A DNA stretch of 62,962 nt from Fibrobacter succinogenes. Its GTDB lineage: Bacteria; Fibrobacterota; Fibrobacteria; Fibrobacterales; Fibrobacteraceae. The notes beneath the pieces are model-generated. The model searched no databases and was not told the origin of the DNA. It saw only the letters and a list, made by a program, of their open reading frames with translations. Positions within the stretch are counted from its first letter, which is position 1, and every line of letters starts with the position of its first letter. This document shows, piece by piece, positions 25,380-33,697 of this stretch. The position numbers and the translations under genes were made by a program. Location of the stretch: NCBI GenBank assembly GCA_902791475.1, contig CADAWC010000038.1, forward strand, positions 1 through 62,962, in the 5' to 3' direction.

Positions 25380-27278
25380 TTATTCCAGATACGTGTACCC
25401 GTAAAGTCCGGAACGATAGATGTTCAAGAATTCTTTGCCTTCCTGAAGTGTAATCTTTCCTTCCTTCACAGAGCGCGTGACCCAGTTTTCCATGTTGCGG
25501 ACAAGAGCCTTGTCGCTGAAGTTCACGTAGTCGAGCACGTCTTCCACGGATTCGCCGTCAATCACCTTGTCGATGTCGTAGCCGCCGTTGTCGTTGCAGA
25601 CAATGTGCACAGCGTTTGTATCGCCAAAGAGGTTGTGGAGGTCACCGAGAATTTCCTGGTATGCACCGACGAGGTAAACCGCGATAAAGTACGGTTCGTC
25701 CTTCTTGATCGGGTGGAGCGGAATGGTGCGTGCCACTTCGCCACCGCGAACGAACATGTCAATCTTGCCATCGCTATCGCAAGTCACGTCCTGAATCGTC
25801 GTCTCAATCGTCGGCTCTTCGTCCAAACGCTGGATCGGCATAATCGGGAACACCTGATCCACGCCCCAGCTGTCCGGGAGACTCTGGAAAAGGCTGAAGT
25901 TGCAGAAGTACTTCTCGGCCAATAGACGCGGGAGTTCGCTCAATTCGTATGGCGGATGGCGCAAGTCGCGGGCGAGCAAATCCACTTTGCGGGCGATGCT
26001 CCAGAACAAGCGTTCGCTCATAGCGCGCGTCTGCAAATCCACGTCGCCCATCTTGAATCCGCTCAAGGTGTCGTCGTTAATCTGCATGGCATCGTGCCAG
26101 CTTTCGAGCAAGTTCTTCGGAGAAAGGCTCTTGTAAATGCCGTACAAGTCCTTCAGTGCTTCCGGAGCGTCATCGCTAATTTCGTGAACGCTTTCGTCAA
26201 AGAATGCCTGGCCTGCCGTTTCAAGCACGTTGAACACCAAGATGGAATGGTGAGCCGAAAGTGCACGGCCCGATTCCGCAATAATGTTCGGATGCGGAAC
26301 GCCTCCGTTTTCGCAAGCTTCGTACATCGCGTACACGACGTCGTTTGCGTATTCCTGGATGGAATAGTTCACGGAGCTCGCGTTAGAACTGCGCGTACCG
26401 TCGTAATCCACGCCGAGGCCGCCGCCCACGTCCACGAATTCAAGGCCCATGCCCATCTTTCTAATTTGGACGTAGAACTGCGACACTTCGCGGAGTCCGT
26501 TCTTGATATGGCGAATGTTCGTTATCTGGCTTCCCAAGTGGAAGTGGATGAGCTTCATGCAGTCTTCCATCTTCTCTTCTTTGATGAAGTCGAGAGCTTC
26601 CAAAAGTTCAGAACTGTTGAGACCGAACTTGCTGTGGTATCCGCCGGATTCTTCCCACTTGCCGCTACCGGAGCTAGCAAGCTTGATGCGAATGCCGATG
26701 TTCGGGCGCACACCGATGCGACGAGACAAGTCTACAACCAAGTGAAGCTCGTTCATCTTCTCGACGACAATGAAAATCTTCTTGCCCATTTTCTGTGCGA
26801 GGAGAGCAAGTTCGATAAAGTCTTCGTCCTTGTAGCCGTTGCAGATGATCAAAGCGTCCGGGTTCTGCATGTTCGCAAGAACCGCATGGAGTTCCGGCTT
26901 GGAACCTGCTTCTAGCCCGATGTTGAACTTGGAACCGTGACTCACCACTTCTTCCAAGACCGCACGCTGCTGGTTCACCTTGATCGGGAAGATGCTGTAA
27001 TGGCCACCCTTGTAGCCATATTCAGTCGTCGCCTTCGAGAAGCATTCGTGAATCTTTTCAATGCGGCTGTCCAGAATATCCGGGAAACGGAGCAACACAG
27101 GAGTCGAAACATCGCGCAAGGAAAGTTCTTGCACGAGCTCGTAAAGGTCGATGCTCGGGCCGCCATTCTTGATGGGCGAAACCGTCGCATGACCCTTGTC
27201 GTTAATGTCAAAGTAACTTACGCCCCAACCCTTTACGTTGTAAAGATCTCGGGAATCGTCAATGCGCCATTTTTTCAT
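25380..27278 (-). CDS. speA: Biosynthetic arginine decarboxylase
   Basis: 632 residues, close to the E. coli SpeA length (about 658). PLP-dependent, it converts arginine to agmatine, the first step of polyamine synthesis. Visible: the PLP-lysine segment YSIFPIKVNQQ near residue 100, the Gly-rich phosphate loop FVDVGGGLGVDYDG near 285, and the C-terminal VCNDNGGYDI region. The start is MKKWRIDDSRDLYNVKGWG, normal for the family. It follows the carboxynorspermidine dehydrogenase gene on the same strand after a 147-bp repeat-containing spacer, so the pair fits one polyamine pathway. Confidence 0.95.
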   Translation of the reverse strand: MKKWRIDDSRDLYNVKGWGVSYFDINDKGHATVSPIKNGGPSIDLYELVQELSLRDVSTPVLLRFPDILDSRIEKIHECFSKATTEYGYKGGHYSIFPIKVNQQRAVLEEVVSHGSKFNIGLEAGSKPELHAVLANMQNPDALIICNGYKDEDFIELALLAQKMGKKIFIVVEKMNELHLVVDLSRRIGVRPNIGIRIKLASSGSGKWEESGGYHSKFGLNSSELLEALDFIKEEKMEDCMKLIHFHLGSQITNIRHIKNGLREVSQFYVQIRKMGMGLEFVDVGGGLGVDYDGTRSSNASSVNYSIQEYANDVVYAMYEACENGGVPHPNIIAESGRALSAHHSILVFNVLETAGQAFFDESVHEISDDAPEALKDLYGIYKSLSPKNLLESWHDAMQINDDTLSGFKMGDVDLQTRAMSERLFWSIARKVDLLARDLRHPPYELSELPRLLAEKYFCNFSLFQSLPDSWGVDQVFPIMPIQRLDEEPTIETTIQDVTCDSDGKIDMFVRGGEVARTIPLHPIKKDEPYFIAVYLVGAYQEILGDLHNLFGDTNAVHIVCNDNGGYDIDKVIDGESVEDVLDYVNFSDKALVRNMENWVTRSVKEGKITLQEGKEFLNIYRSGLYGYTYLE

Positions 27279-27284
27279 TTTTAG

Positions 27285-27430
27285 GTCTCAGGTAACAGGT
27301 TGTAGGTTATAGGTTATTTGTTATAGGTGCTGCCTTTAGGAAAAAATCACGCACTTCGTGCGTCCTTGTATAAGGCGACGAAGTCGCGACTAATTACCTA
27401 ATCCCTAACACCTAATACCTATCACCTAAT
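27285..27430. repeat. Degenerate word repeats in the speA upstream spacer
   Basis: Two clusters: variants of AGGTTATAGGTTAT near 27290-27325 and variants of CTAATACCTATCACCTAAT near 27390-27430, separated by a short palindrome-rich stretch. The clusters are near reverse complements of one another. Confidence 0.5.
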
Positions 27431-28727
27431 CCACAAGTACCGGGTTGAAGTCTTCGTTCCACGGGAGACCGTATTTGGTGAGGGCTTCCATGAACGGATC
27501 CGGATCGAACTCTTCGACCGTATGCACGCCCGGCTTGTTCCACTTGCCCGTGAGCACCATCATGGCACCGCACATAGCCGGAACGCCAGTCGTGTAGGCG
27601 ATAGCCTGGCTGCCGAGTTCCTTGTAGCATTCCTGGTGGTCGCACACGTTGTACAGGTAGTAGGTCTTGTCCTTGCCGTCCTTCTTGCCCTTGAAAATGC
27701 AACCGATGTTGGTCTTGCCCACCGTGCGCGGGCCGAGGCTTGCCGGGTCCGGGAGGAGAGCCTTGAGGAACTGGATGGGCACGATGTCCTGACCTTGGAA
27801 CTTGATGGGCTGCGTGCTGAGCATGCCCACGTCTTCGAGGCAACGCATGTGGTCGAGGTAGCTCTGGCCAAACGTCATGAAGAAGCGGATGCGCTTCACG
27901 CCCGGGATGTTCTGGGCGAGAGATTCAATTTCTTCGTGGTGGAGGAGGTACATGTCCTTCTTGCCGACCTGTGCGAAGTTGTATTCACGCTTGATGCTCA
28001 TGGCCGGGATTTCAACCCAGTGGCCCTTGCCGTTCTCGTCCGTGTCCCAGTAGCTGCCCGGAGCAGAAACTTCGCGGAGGTTGATTTCCGGGTTGAAGTT
28101 GGTTGCGAATTTGTAACCGTGATCGCCGCCGTTGCAGTCGAGGATGTCGATTTCTTCGATGGTATCGAACTGGTGCTTCAAGGCGTAGGCGCAATATGCC
28201 TGAGAAACACCCGGGTCAAAGCCGGAACCCAACAATGCCGTGAGACCAGCCTTTTCAAACTTTTCTTTGTAAGCCCACTGCCAGCTGTAATCGAAGTAGG
28301 CGCTAAAGCCCTTTTCCTTGCAGCGCTTGTCGTAAACCTTGCGCCATTCCGGATCATCGATATTTTCCGGCTCGTAGTTCGCCGTATCCATGTAGTTCAC
28401 GCCACATTCAAGGCATGCATCCATGATGGCCAAGTCCTGGTAGGGGAGAGCGATATTCATCACCAGGTCCGGCTTGTATTCTCTAATAAGAGCAGAGACG
28501 TTCTCGGCCTTGTCAGCGTCCACGGCGGCAGTCGTGATGACCGTCTTCGTATTCGGGCGGAGTTCCTGTGCCAACTTCTCGCAATTTTCGCGATGACGGC
28601 TGGCGATGCAGATTTCGCTAAAAACTTCGCTGCAGGTGCAGCACTTCTTGATAGCAACTGTGGCAACGGCGCCACAACCGATAATCAATGCTCTTGCCAT
28701 TTTTTGTATAATCAATGCTCTTGCCAT
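27426..28727 (-). CDS. Carboxynorspermidine dehydrogenase (saccharopine dehydrogenase-like)
   Basis: 433 residues from ATG 28727. Rossmann motif ALIIGCGAVATVAIKKC at the N-terminus, then ASRHRENCEKL and the NIALPYQDL segment. It fits the NADPH-dependent enzyme that condenses aspartate semialdehyde with putrescine or diaminopropane in the carboxy(nor)spermidine route. The start region is a perfect 27-bp tandem duplication (28681-28707 and 28708-28734), giving two in-frame starts, at 28727 and 28700. The AGGA is best placed for 28727, predicting a 9-residue duplicated extension before the Rossmann strand. Confidence 0.88.
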   Translation of the reverse strand: MARALIIQKMARALIIGCGAVATVAIKKCCTCSEVFSEICIASRHRENCEKLAQELRPNTKTVITTAAVDADKAENVSALIREYKPDLVMNIALPYQDLAIMDACLECGVNYMDTANYEPENIDDPEWRKVYDKRCKEKGFSAYFDYSWQWAYKEKFEKAGLTALLGSGFDPGVSQAYCAYALKHQFDTIEEIDILDCNGGDHGYKFATNFNPEINLREVSAPGSYWDTDENGKGHWVEIPAMSIKREYNFAQVGKKDMYLLHHEEIESLAQNIPGVKRIRFFMTFGQSYLDHMRCLEDVGMLSTQPIKFQGQDIVPIQFLKALLPDPASLGPRTVGKTNIGCIFKGKKDGKDKTYYLYNVCDHQECYKELGSQAIAYTTGVPAMCGAMMVLTGKWNKPGVHTVEEFDPDPFMEALTKYGLPWNEDFNPVLVD

Positions 28728-28734
28728 TTTTTGT
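28681..28734. repeat. Perfect 27-bp tandem duplication over the start codon
   Basis: Two exact 27-bp units, each containing an ATG and the first codons (ALII) of the dehydrogenase on the minus strand. 27 is a multiple of three, so the frame is kept. Confidence 0.9.
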
Positions 28735-29117
28735 TTGTTCCTCATTTGTTGAGAGTTAATCCATCGGGATGGCGATCCCGGTAGAGAATGTTACTAGCTA
28801 CAATTTAGGAACTTTTGCGTGCTGCGTGCGGAGCTGGGCGCATAACAAGCCTGTTTTGCATAGTTCTTGAGCCCTTCTTTCATGTCATTCCCCACTTGAT
28901 GGGGAATCTCCTTGCACGAGACATGTATTGGGCGTTCCCTTGCCCATGGGCAAGGTCGGGCTATATCGCAAGGCCGCCCGTGCGCACCTACGGCACCCCC
29001 GCGCAGCTCTTGCGACGGAGCCTTGCTTGCGCAAGTCTCCGCCACACCGTGGTCACTATCCCTAACGCAATTTAACGCTTTTTTGTGCTTTGCTTTTTTT
29101 ATCAAATGTTAAAATTC
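28728..29117. other. Spacer with repeat fragments, no gene seen
   Basis: Beyond the duplication there is a family A copy (28883-28912) and a GC-rich stretch (about 28935-29060) with several short palindromes. The minus-strand frame here reads through the family A repeat (CKEIPHQVGNDM) and looks spurious. Confidence 0.6.
28883..28912 (+). repeat. Family A repeat
   Basis: TGTCATTCCCCACTTGATGG then GGAATCTCC: same frame words as the other copies with compensating arm changes (TTCCCC/GGGGAA). Confidence 0.65.
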
Positions 29118-29156
29118 TACGGCATATTTGCAAAAGTGCCGTAATTTTGTTATATT
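29118..29156 (+). promoter_or_regulatory. Promoter with inverted repeat over the -35, AbiEi gene
   Basis: -35 TTGCAA (29128-29133), 17-bp spacer, -10 TATATT (29151-29156), 6 nt before the ATG. A perfect 7-bp inverted repeat, TACGGCA (29118-29124) and TGCCGTA (29137-29143), brackets the -35. AbiEi antitoxins are known to repress their own promoter by binding inverted repeats. Confidence 0.6.
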
Positions 29157-29162
29157 GGAAGT

Positions 29163-29741
29163 ATGCCAAAATACGATGGAAGAGAAATTCGCAATACCGA
29201 AGGTTTCATAGTTCGCGACGACTTGAGCACTTATCAGTATCATCAGGTTTTGCAAAAGGTTCAGTCGGGTGAATTGCTTCGCCTTCGACCAGGAGTTTTT
29301 ACAGAACCCATCGTATTAGCTGATACGATGCTCGATATAGACATTCTTGTGCCTGGTGGAGTGCTGTGCATGTTCTCGGCATGGGATCACTACGAACTTA
29401 CCACGCAGATTCCTAACTCATTTTGTGTAGCCATTCCACGTAAACGAAAACTCGTATTGCCTGAATATCCTCCAATAACACTTTATTATTGGTCTGATCA
29501 TCTGCTGGATTTTGGAATCACGATAGCGGAGGTGCATGGGCATAAAGTACATGTTACAGATTTAGAACGTTCTGTCTGCGATGCTGTAAAATACCGAAAT
29601 AAAATCGGATTAGATGTATGTGCAGAAATAGTCAAAAGCTATCTCAAACGTCGCGGTAGGAACATCTCAACACTTATGAAATACGCAAAAAAACTGCGAG
29701 TCGCAAAGACTTTGAGCACATATTTGGAAATAGGACTATAA
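29163..29741 (+). CDS. AbiEi-type (type IV antitoxin-like) regulator
   Basis: 192 residues. The N-terminal part looks like a winged helix (YQVLQKVQSGELLRLRPGVF: the 'Gx(L/I)xRxRxGVY'-like AbiEi pattern). A DUF-type C-terminal half contains VHVTDLERSVCDAVKYRNKIG, which is characteristic of AbiEi antitoxins. The normal partner, the AbiEii nucleotidyltransferase toxin, is not next to it. The following gene is only 66 residues. The upstream inverted repeat fits self-repression. It may be an orphan antitoxin-like regulator or part of a different pair with the small ORF. Confidence 0.8.
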   Translation: MPKYDGREIRNTEGFIVRDDLSTYQYHQVLQKVQSGELLRLRPGVFTEPIVLADTMLDIDILVPGGVLCMFSAWDHYELTTQIPNSFCVAIPRKRKLVLPEYPPITLYYWSDHLLDFGITIAEVHGHKVHVTDLERSVCDAVKYRNKIGLDVCAEIVKSYLKRRGRNISTLMKYAKKLRVAKTLSTYLEIGL

Positions 29742-29775
29742 ACTTTTTTCATCTCATTTATTGTATATTTAAAAT

Positions 29776-29976
29776 ATGGATACTCCCGAAATGAGCAACC
29801 GCTTTGATGCAGAAGACATCCGCAAACTGCGCGAGTGCAATTCCCTGAAGCATTCTAAGATGTCCCACAAGGAGATTTTAGATGACATTCGACAGGGAGC
29901 TGAATCCTTTATGTCTGAATTCAGCCGTTGCGTTGCCGACAAACAAGCTGTTTACGACGCCCGTAAAAAGAAATAG
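29776..29976 (+). CDS. Small charged protein downstream of AbiEi
   Basis: 66 residues, highly charged, predicted helical (MSHKEILDDIRQGAESFMSE), no signal peptide. TATATT lies 6 nt before the ATG, so it may have its own leaderless promoter. The size and position suggest a toxin-antitoxin-type partner, but no family is recognised. Confidence 0.55.
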   Translation: MDTPEMSNRFDAEDIRKLRECNSLKHSKMSHKEILDDIRQGAESFMSEFSRCVADKQAVYDARKKK

Positions 29977-30010
29977 AAATTTGAATGTTTTTCAACGAAA
30001 TTCGGACTAT

Positions 30011-30622
30011 CTAAACATTTTCCGTATTTGGTTGAAAATCTGGTTTGGAAGACATCTTTTTAAAATGTTCTTGAAGCTCTTTCAATGTTTTTTGCGTCAT
30101 TTCATAGTCCTCGTTAAAGAACTCAAGCGCATCTTTGATTATGGCGCTTTTATTTTTCAAATCAGCATAGGCTTTTTTGCAGGAATCTTCGTTTGCCAAG
30201 TCATAATCTCTAGCAAAATAATGAACTAGATAATTGCGTGTTTCAATAAATTTTTTGAATTTTGTTTTAGCGCGACGGAATCGTCCTTTTGACTGGATTT
30301 TATAGTCGAGTTTGAGAGCGAACAGTTTTTGCTCTTTTGCATTTTCCAAATCTTTGTCACAACGGGGCGTGTAAATGGCGTCTAGCATTTCTTGGCCAAT
30401 TGGGCCAAGAGGAGCCTTGTCTCCTTTTTGCTGTTTTTTTACAACCTTCTTTAATTTATCTAGTAGTTCTTCAGGAGTTTTGCCGGTCCAAAGGCCTCCA
30501 CGATGTTGATGCATCCAACGGAGTCTAAGTTCAATAAAATTGCATACATAAAGCGTTCTACCCAATAATTCAAAAATCTGAGATTGAGAGTAATCGTTTT
30601 TTCCTAGAGTATTCTTAAGCAT
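30011..30622 (-). CDS. HEPN-like protein (Rx4H motif)
   Basis: 203 residues, Lys-rich and helical. ETRNYLVHYFARDYDL (about residues 129-144) contains the R-N-x3-H arrangement (Rx4-6H) of HEPN RNase domains, followed by a helical C-terminus. HEPN proteins act as toxin or defence RNases. The family call rests on one motif and the helical context. The ATG overlaps the stop of an upstream mini-ORF (30615-30734), suggesting translational coupling. Confidence 0.6.
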   Translation of the reverse strand: MLKNTLGKNDYSQSQIFELLGRTLYVCNFIELRLRWMHQHRGGLWTGKTPEELLDKLKKVVKKQQKGDKAPLGPIGQEMLDAIYTPRCDKDLENAKEQKLFALKLDYKIQSKGRFRRAKTKFKKFIETRNYLVHYFARDYDLANEDSCKKAYADLKNKSAIIKDALEFFNEDYEMTQKTLKELQEHFKKMSSKPDFQPNTENV

Positions 30623-30734
30623 TACAATCCTTTATTGACAGTATTCCTTTTGCAAAAGAACATTTGTATTCGTAATGACCTTTTAATAACCCTATTGGTA
30701 TTGGGCGCTTTGCCAAAGGATTATGCACAATCAT
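30615..30734 (-). CDS. 39-codon mini-ORF overlapping the HEPN-like gene start
   Basis: MIVHNPLAKRPIPIGLLKGH begins the frame. The segment PIGLLKGHYEYK loosely resembles the RPLGLLKG tail of short type II antitoxins (DUF2281-like). Its stop TAA overlaps the ATG of the HEPN-like gene (ATGCTTAAG). It also overlaps the mini-ORF at 30721-30834 by 14 nt. It could be a degraded antitoxin. Confidence 0.35.
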   Translation of the reverse strand: MIVHNPLAKRPIPIGLLKGHYEYKCSFAKGILSIKDCNA

Positions 30735-30834
30735 GTTTAGCTTTACGCTTTTGAATTTCGTCTAGCGGAAAGCCTGAAGTAGCCATAAACTTCGCTGCAT
30801 TTCTTGAAATCCATTTTGAACTGCTCCTTGGCAT
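30721..30834 (-). CDS. 37-codon mini-ORF, possible fragment of an antitoxin
   Basis: Reads MPRSSSKWISRNAAKFMATS followed by GFPLDEIQKRKAKHDCA. It looks like coding sequence and is in a different frame from the overlapping mini-ORF 30615-30734; together they may be one frameshifted gene. A weak AAAGG lies 3 nt upstream. Upstream to 31063 I see only palindromes (for example ACGCCGTAGGCGT at about 30922) and no gene. Confidence 0.3.
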   Translation of the reverse strand: MPRSSSKWISRNAAKFMATSGFPLDEIQKRKAKHDCA

Positions 30835-31063
30835 CGCCTTTAAACCAGTACTTCATAAGCGTGCAAGGCGAGCGTTGCAAAAATATGCTGGCATATTTTT
30901 ATTACCGAGCCGCCGCCGCGGACGCCGTAGGCGTCAAATATATAAAAGTTTGGGTGAGGATGCCCCCCCAAAAAAATTGTGATCTCCGTTACTCTCATTC
31001 CTAACAAAAAATGGTATTTTAAAAAGACTTCACGATAACCTCCAACGATTAAGGAATTTGGCT

Positions 31064-31252
31064 ATGCTTCAGAAATTGTGGAATAAATGCAAAAAATGCG
31101 GCTGCGATAAAGCTGAGGACTCTGAAAAACTTTGCAAATCATGCAAAGAAAAACGTCGCGAATTTTGGAGCGATATCAAGAAAATTGTGGGTGTAGGCGG
31201 AGCCGCCTTTTTAGTGCTTATCGCTGGTGGCAAATTGACGAAAAAATCCTAA
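31064..31252 (+). CDS. Small zinc-ribbon protein with C-terminal membrane segment
   Basis: 62 residues from ATG 31064. Two CxxC-type pairs (CKKCGC and CKSC) at the N-terminus form a plausible zinc ribbon, followed by a charged helix and a hydrophobic segment (VGVGGAAFLVLIAGG). AAGGAA precedes the ATG by 8 nt. Its stop overlaps the convergent DUF4419 gene stop (31249-31252). Function unknown. Confidence 0.65.
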   Translation: MLQKLWNKCKKCGCDKAEDSEKLCKSCKEKRREFWSDIKKIVGVGGAAFLVLIAGGKLTKKS

Positions 31253-32433
31253 TTCGTTTCTCTTGTCAGTACATACCCGCGGATGGCTTTCAATCGCTTT
31301 GTTTTCGGGCCGATGGTCACTCCCCAAAAACCGGTGGAAAGCTTCAGGGGTATTTCGCGGTCAAGATATTTCCATTTGATGGGAACGTCGCTTTTGCCGG
31401 TTGTAAAATCCTTATATTCGAGCGGTTCGCTCCAGTCGGTGCGGTGTTTCAAGGGATGCTTTGCTTCTTCTTGTAATTGCTTTATTTTCTGCTTCAATTC
31501 CTCATCGAATGAATCTATAAATTCGGGGGGCCATTGTTTTATTATCGAAAGATCTGGTCCTATCTTGTCTATGTAGGGGAAAAATTTGGTTATCCAACCA
31601 TTGATTTTAGGCTGCGTTCCGCTTCCTTTGCCACGAGGCACATCTTTGTAGATGCTTCTCCAGAATTTCATGTTGTATTTTTTATCAAAAGCACTGATAA
31701 ATTCATTGAGAATAGGGTCGATTTGTTCTGCCCACCAGGGCATGTCGAGAATGTTTGCCAAATTGTCGAATGAACTTTTCAGTTTTTCCCAGTCTTCTTT
31801 ATTGCCTTTGATGAAAATTTGCGGGATGCCGCACAAAGTCATTATCGTGTAGGTGTAGTATTCCGAGCTAATGGCCATGAGCATCGTTTTTGAAACGAAT
31901 TTGTCTATGGCGGTGGAGGTGGAAAAATCGACATCGAACGCGGTTTTTGTCGCCTCGGGCAACTTTAGGTAGAGCGTGTCGTATATTTTGGAAATGTTCT
32001 TTTTCCACGCTGTTGGCGGAGCTTGCGGAGTTAGTGAATTGTCGATAATGACAATGTTCGTGTCAGAACCGTCTTGAACAAATTTTTCTTTGAGTTCGTC
32101 GCGGTTGTTCTTGACATGCAAGCGAATCCCGTCCATAATCAAAAGCCAAATGTCGTCAGGGTAAATTTCGATAGAGTGGTGGTTTGCAAAAGCCATTCCG
32201 ACCATGGCAACAAACGGGTGCGGAAAAGTGCGGTGCTCTCCGCTTATTAATTCTTGAAAGTGCAGTTTTTCTGTGCGTTCGTCCAGCAAAACTTGGCTAC
32301 CGCTAAAATCCATGATTTTGGTCATGGCGTATTTGGGCGTGCTCTCTTTGACTTTTTTGTCCTTGACAATTGCGTCAGCTGCAGCGGTCCCAAGCCCAAT
32401 TGCAAAAAACAAGATGAAAATAAATTTGTTCAT
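31249..32433 (-). CDS. Secreted DUF4419 protein
   Basis: 394 residues from ATG 32433. Signal peptide (MNKFIFILFFAIGLGTAAAD). FPHPFVAMVGMAFANHHSIE and PDDIWLLIMDGIRLHV (about 75-110) match the DUF4419 core, and WWAEQIDPILNEF fits the same family. Biochemical role unknown. On the minus strand TATATT (32440-32445) lies exactly 6 nt before the ATG with CCCCCC between, and there is no Shine-Dalgarno, so this is a candidate leaderless gene. Confidence 0.85.
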   Translation of the reverse strand: MNKFIFILFFAIGLGTAAADAIVKDKKVKESTPKYAMTKIMDFSGSQVLLDERTEKLHFQELISGEHRTFPHPFVAMVGMAFANHHSIEIYPDDIWLLIMDGIRLHVKNNRDELKEKFVQDGSDTNIVIIDNSLTPQAPPTAWKKNISKIYDTLYLKLPEATKTAFDVDFSTSTAIDKFVSKTMLMAISSEYYTYTIMTLCGIPQIFIKGNKEDWEKLKSSFDNLANILDMPWWAEQIDPILNEFISAFDKKYNMKFWRSIYKDVPRGKGSGTQPKINGWITKFFPYIDKIGPDLSIIKQWPPEFIDSFDEELKQKIKQLQEEAKHPLKHRTDWSEPLEYKDFTTGKSDVPIKWKYLDREIPLKLSTGFWGVTIGPKTKRLKAIRGYVLTRETN

Positions 32434-32483
32434 GGGGGGAATATACAAAAAAGAGTTTGATAAAATTTAAAGAATGTTTTGCT

Positions 32484-33593
32484 TTATCTGCTTGTATTCA
32501 CTCTTGCGCCGTTCAGCTTGTAATAGCGGATTTCTTTGTGGCACGGCCCGCCGAATTTTTGCGACTTGTTTAGGTTGCGGCGAATCTTGATAGACGTTGT
32601 TTGCGATGTGTCTCGCTGGAACCATTTCTCGAGTGAATCCAACCCTGCATTCCCGAGAACGGCCAAATCATAAGCGATAACTTTTGACGCTCCCGCCGCA
32701 CGTGCCGTATCCAGTTGCGCCGAAAGTCTTGCGCTATCGGCAAGCGCGTGTGAATCGTCGGTGCGGAACAATTCCATATCGACCCAAAATTCAATCCCGT
32801 ATTGCGTACAAGTTTTTGCAATCACCCGCTCGTAATTCCCGGCGGTTGCTGTGCTGGCATGCGGCTTGCCTGCATCGCTTGCCCCAACGCCATCTTGTAC
32901 GATGATGATATCCGGCTTGAATCCTGCCGCAAAAAGTTGTTCGAAAAATGCTTGCAACTTTTCGGGCGTTTCCAAATTCTGGTTGTAAAACGGTGCGGCC
33001 ATGACTTTCCAGCCTTTTGCTTGAGCGGCTTGCGTGACTGGAATCAAAAAATGAGTTGCGAGTGCAGCCGCAGTTGCGTCTTCGCGGAGTCCATCCCAAT
33101 AGTAACGTGCAATTTCTTGCGGAATATAAACCCCTTCAATTACAGTTTCGTTCCCGTAAAGCGCATGCAGCTCGTCGAGTACTTTCAAATTCCGTGATGC
33201 CAGTGTGTCAAGTTGTTCAACTGTCGGCGGAGTGTACCAGTTCTCGCCGTCGTAATAAAGCCCGAACCAAAGCTTGTTCCCGGCAGGCTTCGCTGCATCG
33301 ATGCTCTTGGGGAAAAGCTGGTTGTTCTTGTATTGCGTGTTCTGCAAAAAGTCTTGCTGTGAAGGGTAATACAAGTGCGTCTTTTCGACCGCCGCATATT
33401 GCAACACAACTTGCTCCATGCCGAGTGCATGCAATCGCACGTGCATGTGGTTGATGGAATCCGCTGACTGGTAGGCCGTCGTCCATCCCGCATCAAAAAT
33501 GCCGTCAAAACTTGCCGCCTCCGCATGCATTAAAAAAACGCTTAGCAGAAGCGTGAACGAAAAACAGCGGGGGAGGAATTGTGTGACGAACAT
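32484..33593 (-). CDS. Secreted DUF4434 protein with C-terminal sorting-like tail
   Basis: 369 residues. Signal peptide to about residue 26 (ending AEA). GIFDAGWTTAYQ then a TIM-barrel-like body with GYYDGENWY-type segment (LWFGLYYDGENWYTPP), IIVQDGVGASDAGKP and FWVDMELFR match DUF4434, a glycoside-hydrolase-like family. The last 30 residues (RYYKLNGARV) resemble a type IX-type sorting tail. On the minus strand TATATT (33600-33605) is 6 nt from the ATG. The -10 overlaps the divergent TATAAT of the PL14-like gene. Confidence 0.83.
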   Translation of the reverse strand: MFVTQFLPRCFSFTLLLSVFLMHAEAASFDGIFDAGWTTAYQSADSINHMHVRLHALGMEQVVLQYAAVEKTHLYYPSQQDFLQNTQYKNNQLFPKSIDAAKPAGNKLWFGLYYDGENWYTPPTVEQLDTLASRNLKVLDELHALYGNETVIEGVYIPQEIARYYWDGLREDATAAALATHFLIPVTQAAQAKGWKVMAAPFYNQNLETPEKLQAFFEQLFAAGFKPDIIIVQDGVGASDAGKPHASTATAGNYERVIAKTCTQYGIEFWVDMELFRTDDSHALADSARLSAQLDTARAAGASKVIAYDLAVLGNAGLDSLEKWFQRDTSQTTSIKIRRNLNKSQKFGGPCHKEIRYYKLNGARVNTSR

Positions 33594-33599
33594 AACTGA

Positions 33600-33607
33600 A
33601 ATATAAT
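33600..33607. promoter_or_regulatory. Overlapping divergent -10 boxes
   Basis: The 8-bp word AATATAAT holds TATAAT (33602-33607, plus strand) and TATATT (minus strand). It serves the divergent DUF4434 and PL14-like genes. A second plus-strand TATAAT is near 33677. Confidence 0.4.
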
Positions 33608-33697
33608 CTGTTTTTTATGTATATTGAAAGGAGTTGTTCTCATTATGCCATGATGGACCTAATCTGCCGTCATGTCTATAATCGAAAGTTTACCTAT

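Noticed and set aside
25956..26915. 319-residue plus-strand frame antisense to speA
   Set aside because: Shadow of the certain speA coding frame, no own start signals.
27522..28784. 420-residue plus-strand frame antisense to the dehydrogenase
   Set aside because: Shadow of a clear Rossmann enzyme; the translation is rich in Val/Ala/Arg without domains.
28794..29105. 103-residue minus-strand frame in the spacer before AbiEi
   Set aside because: It translates the family A repeat (CKEIPHQVGNDM) and GC-rich palindromes; it is a spurious frame.
30804..31004. 66-residue plus-strand frame
   Set aside because: Runs across short palindromes (GCCGTAGGCGT) without Shine-Dalgarno and on the strand opposite the more coding-like mini-ORF at 30721-30834.
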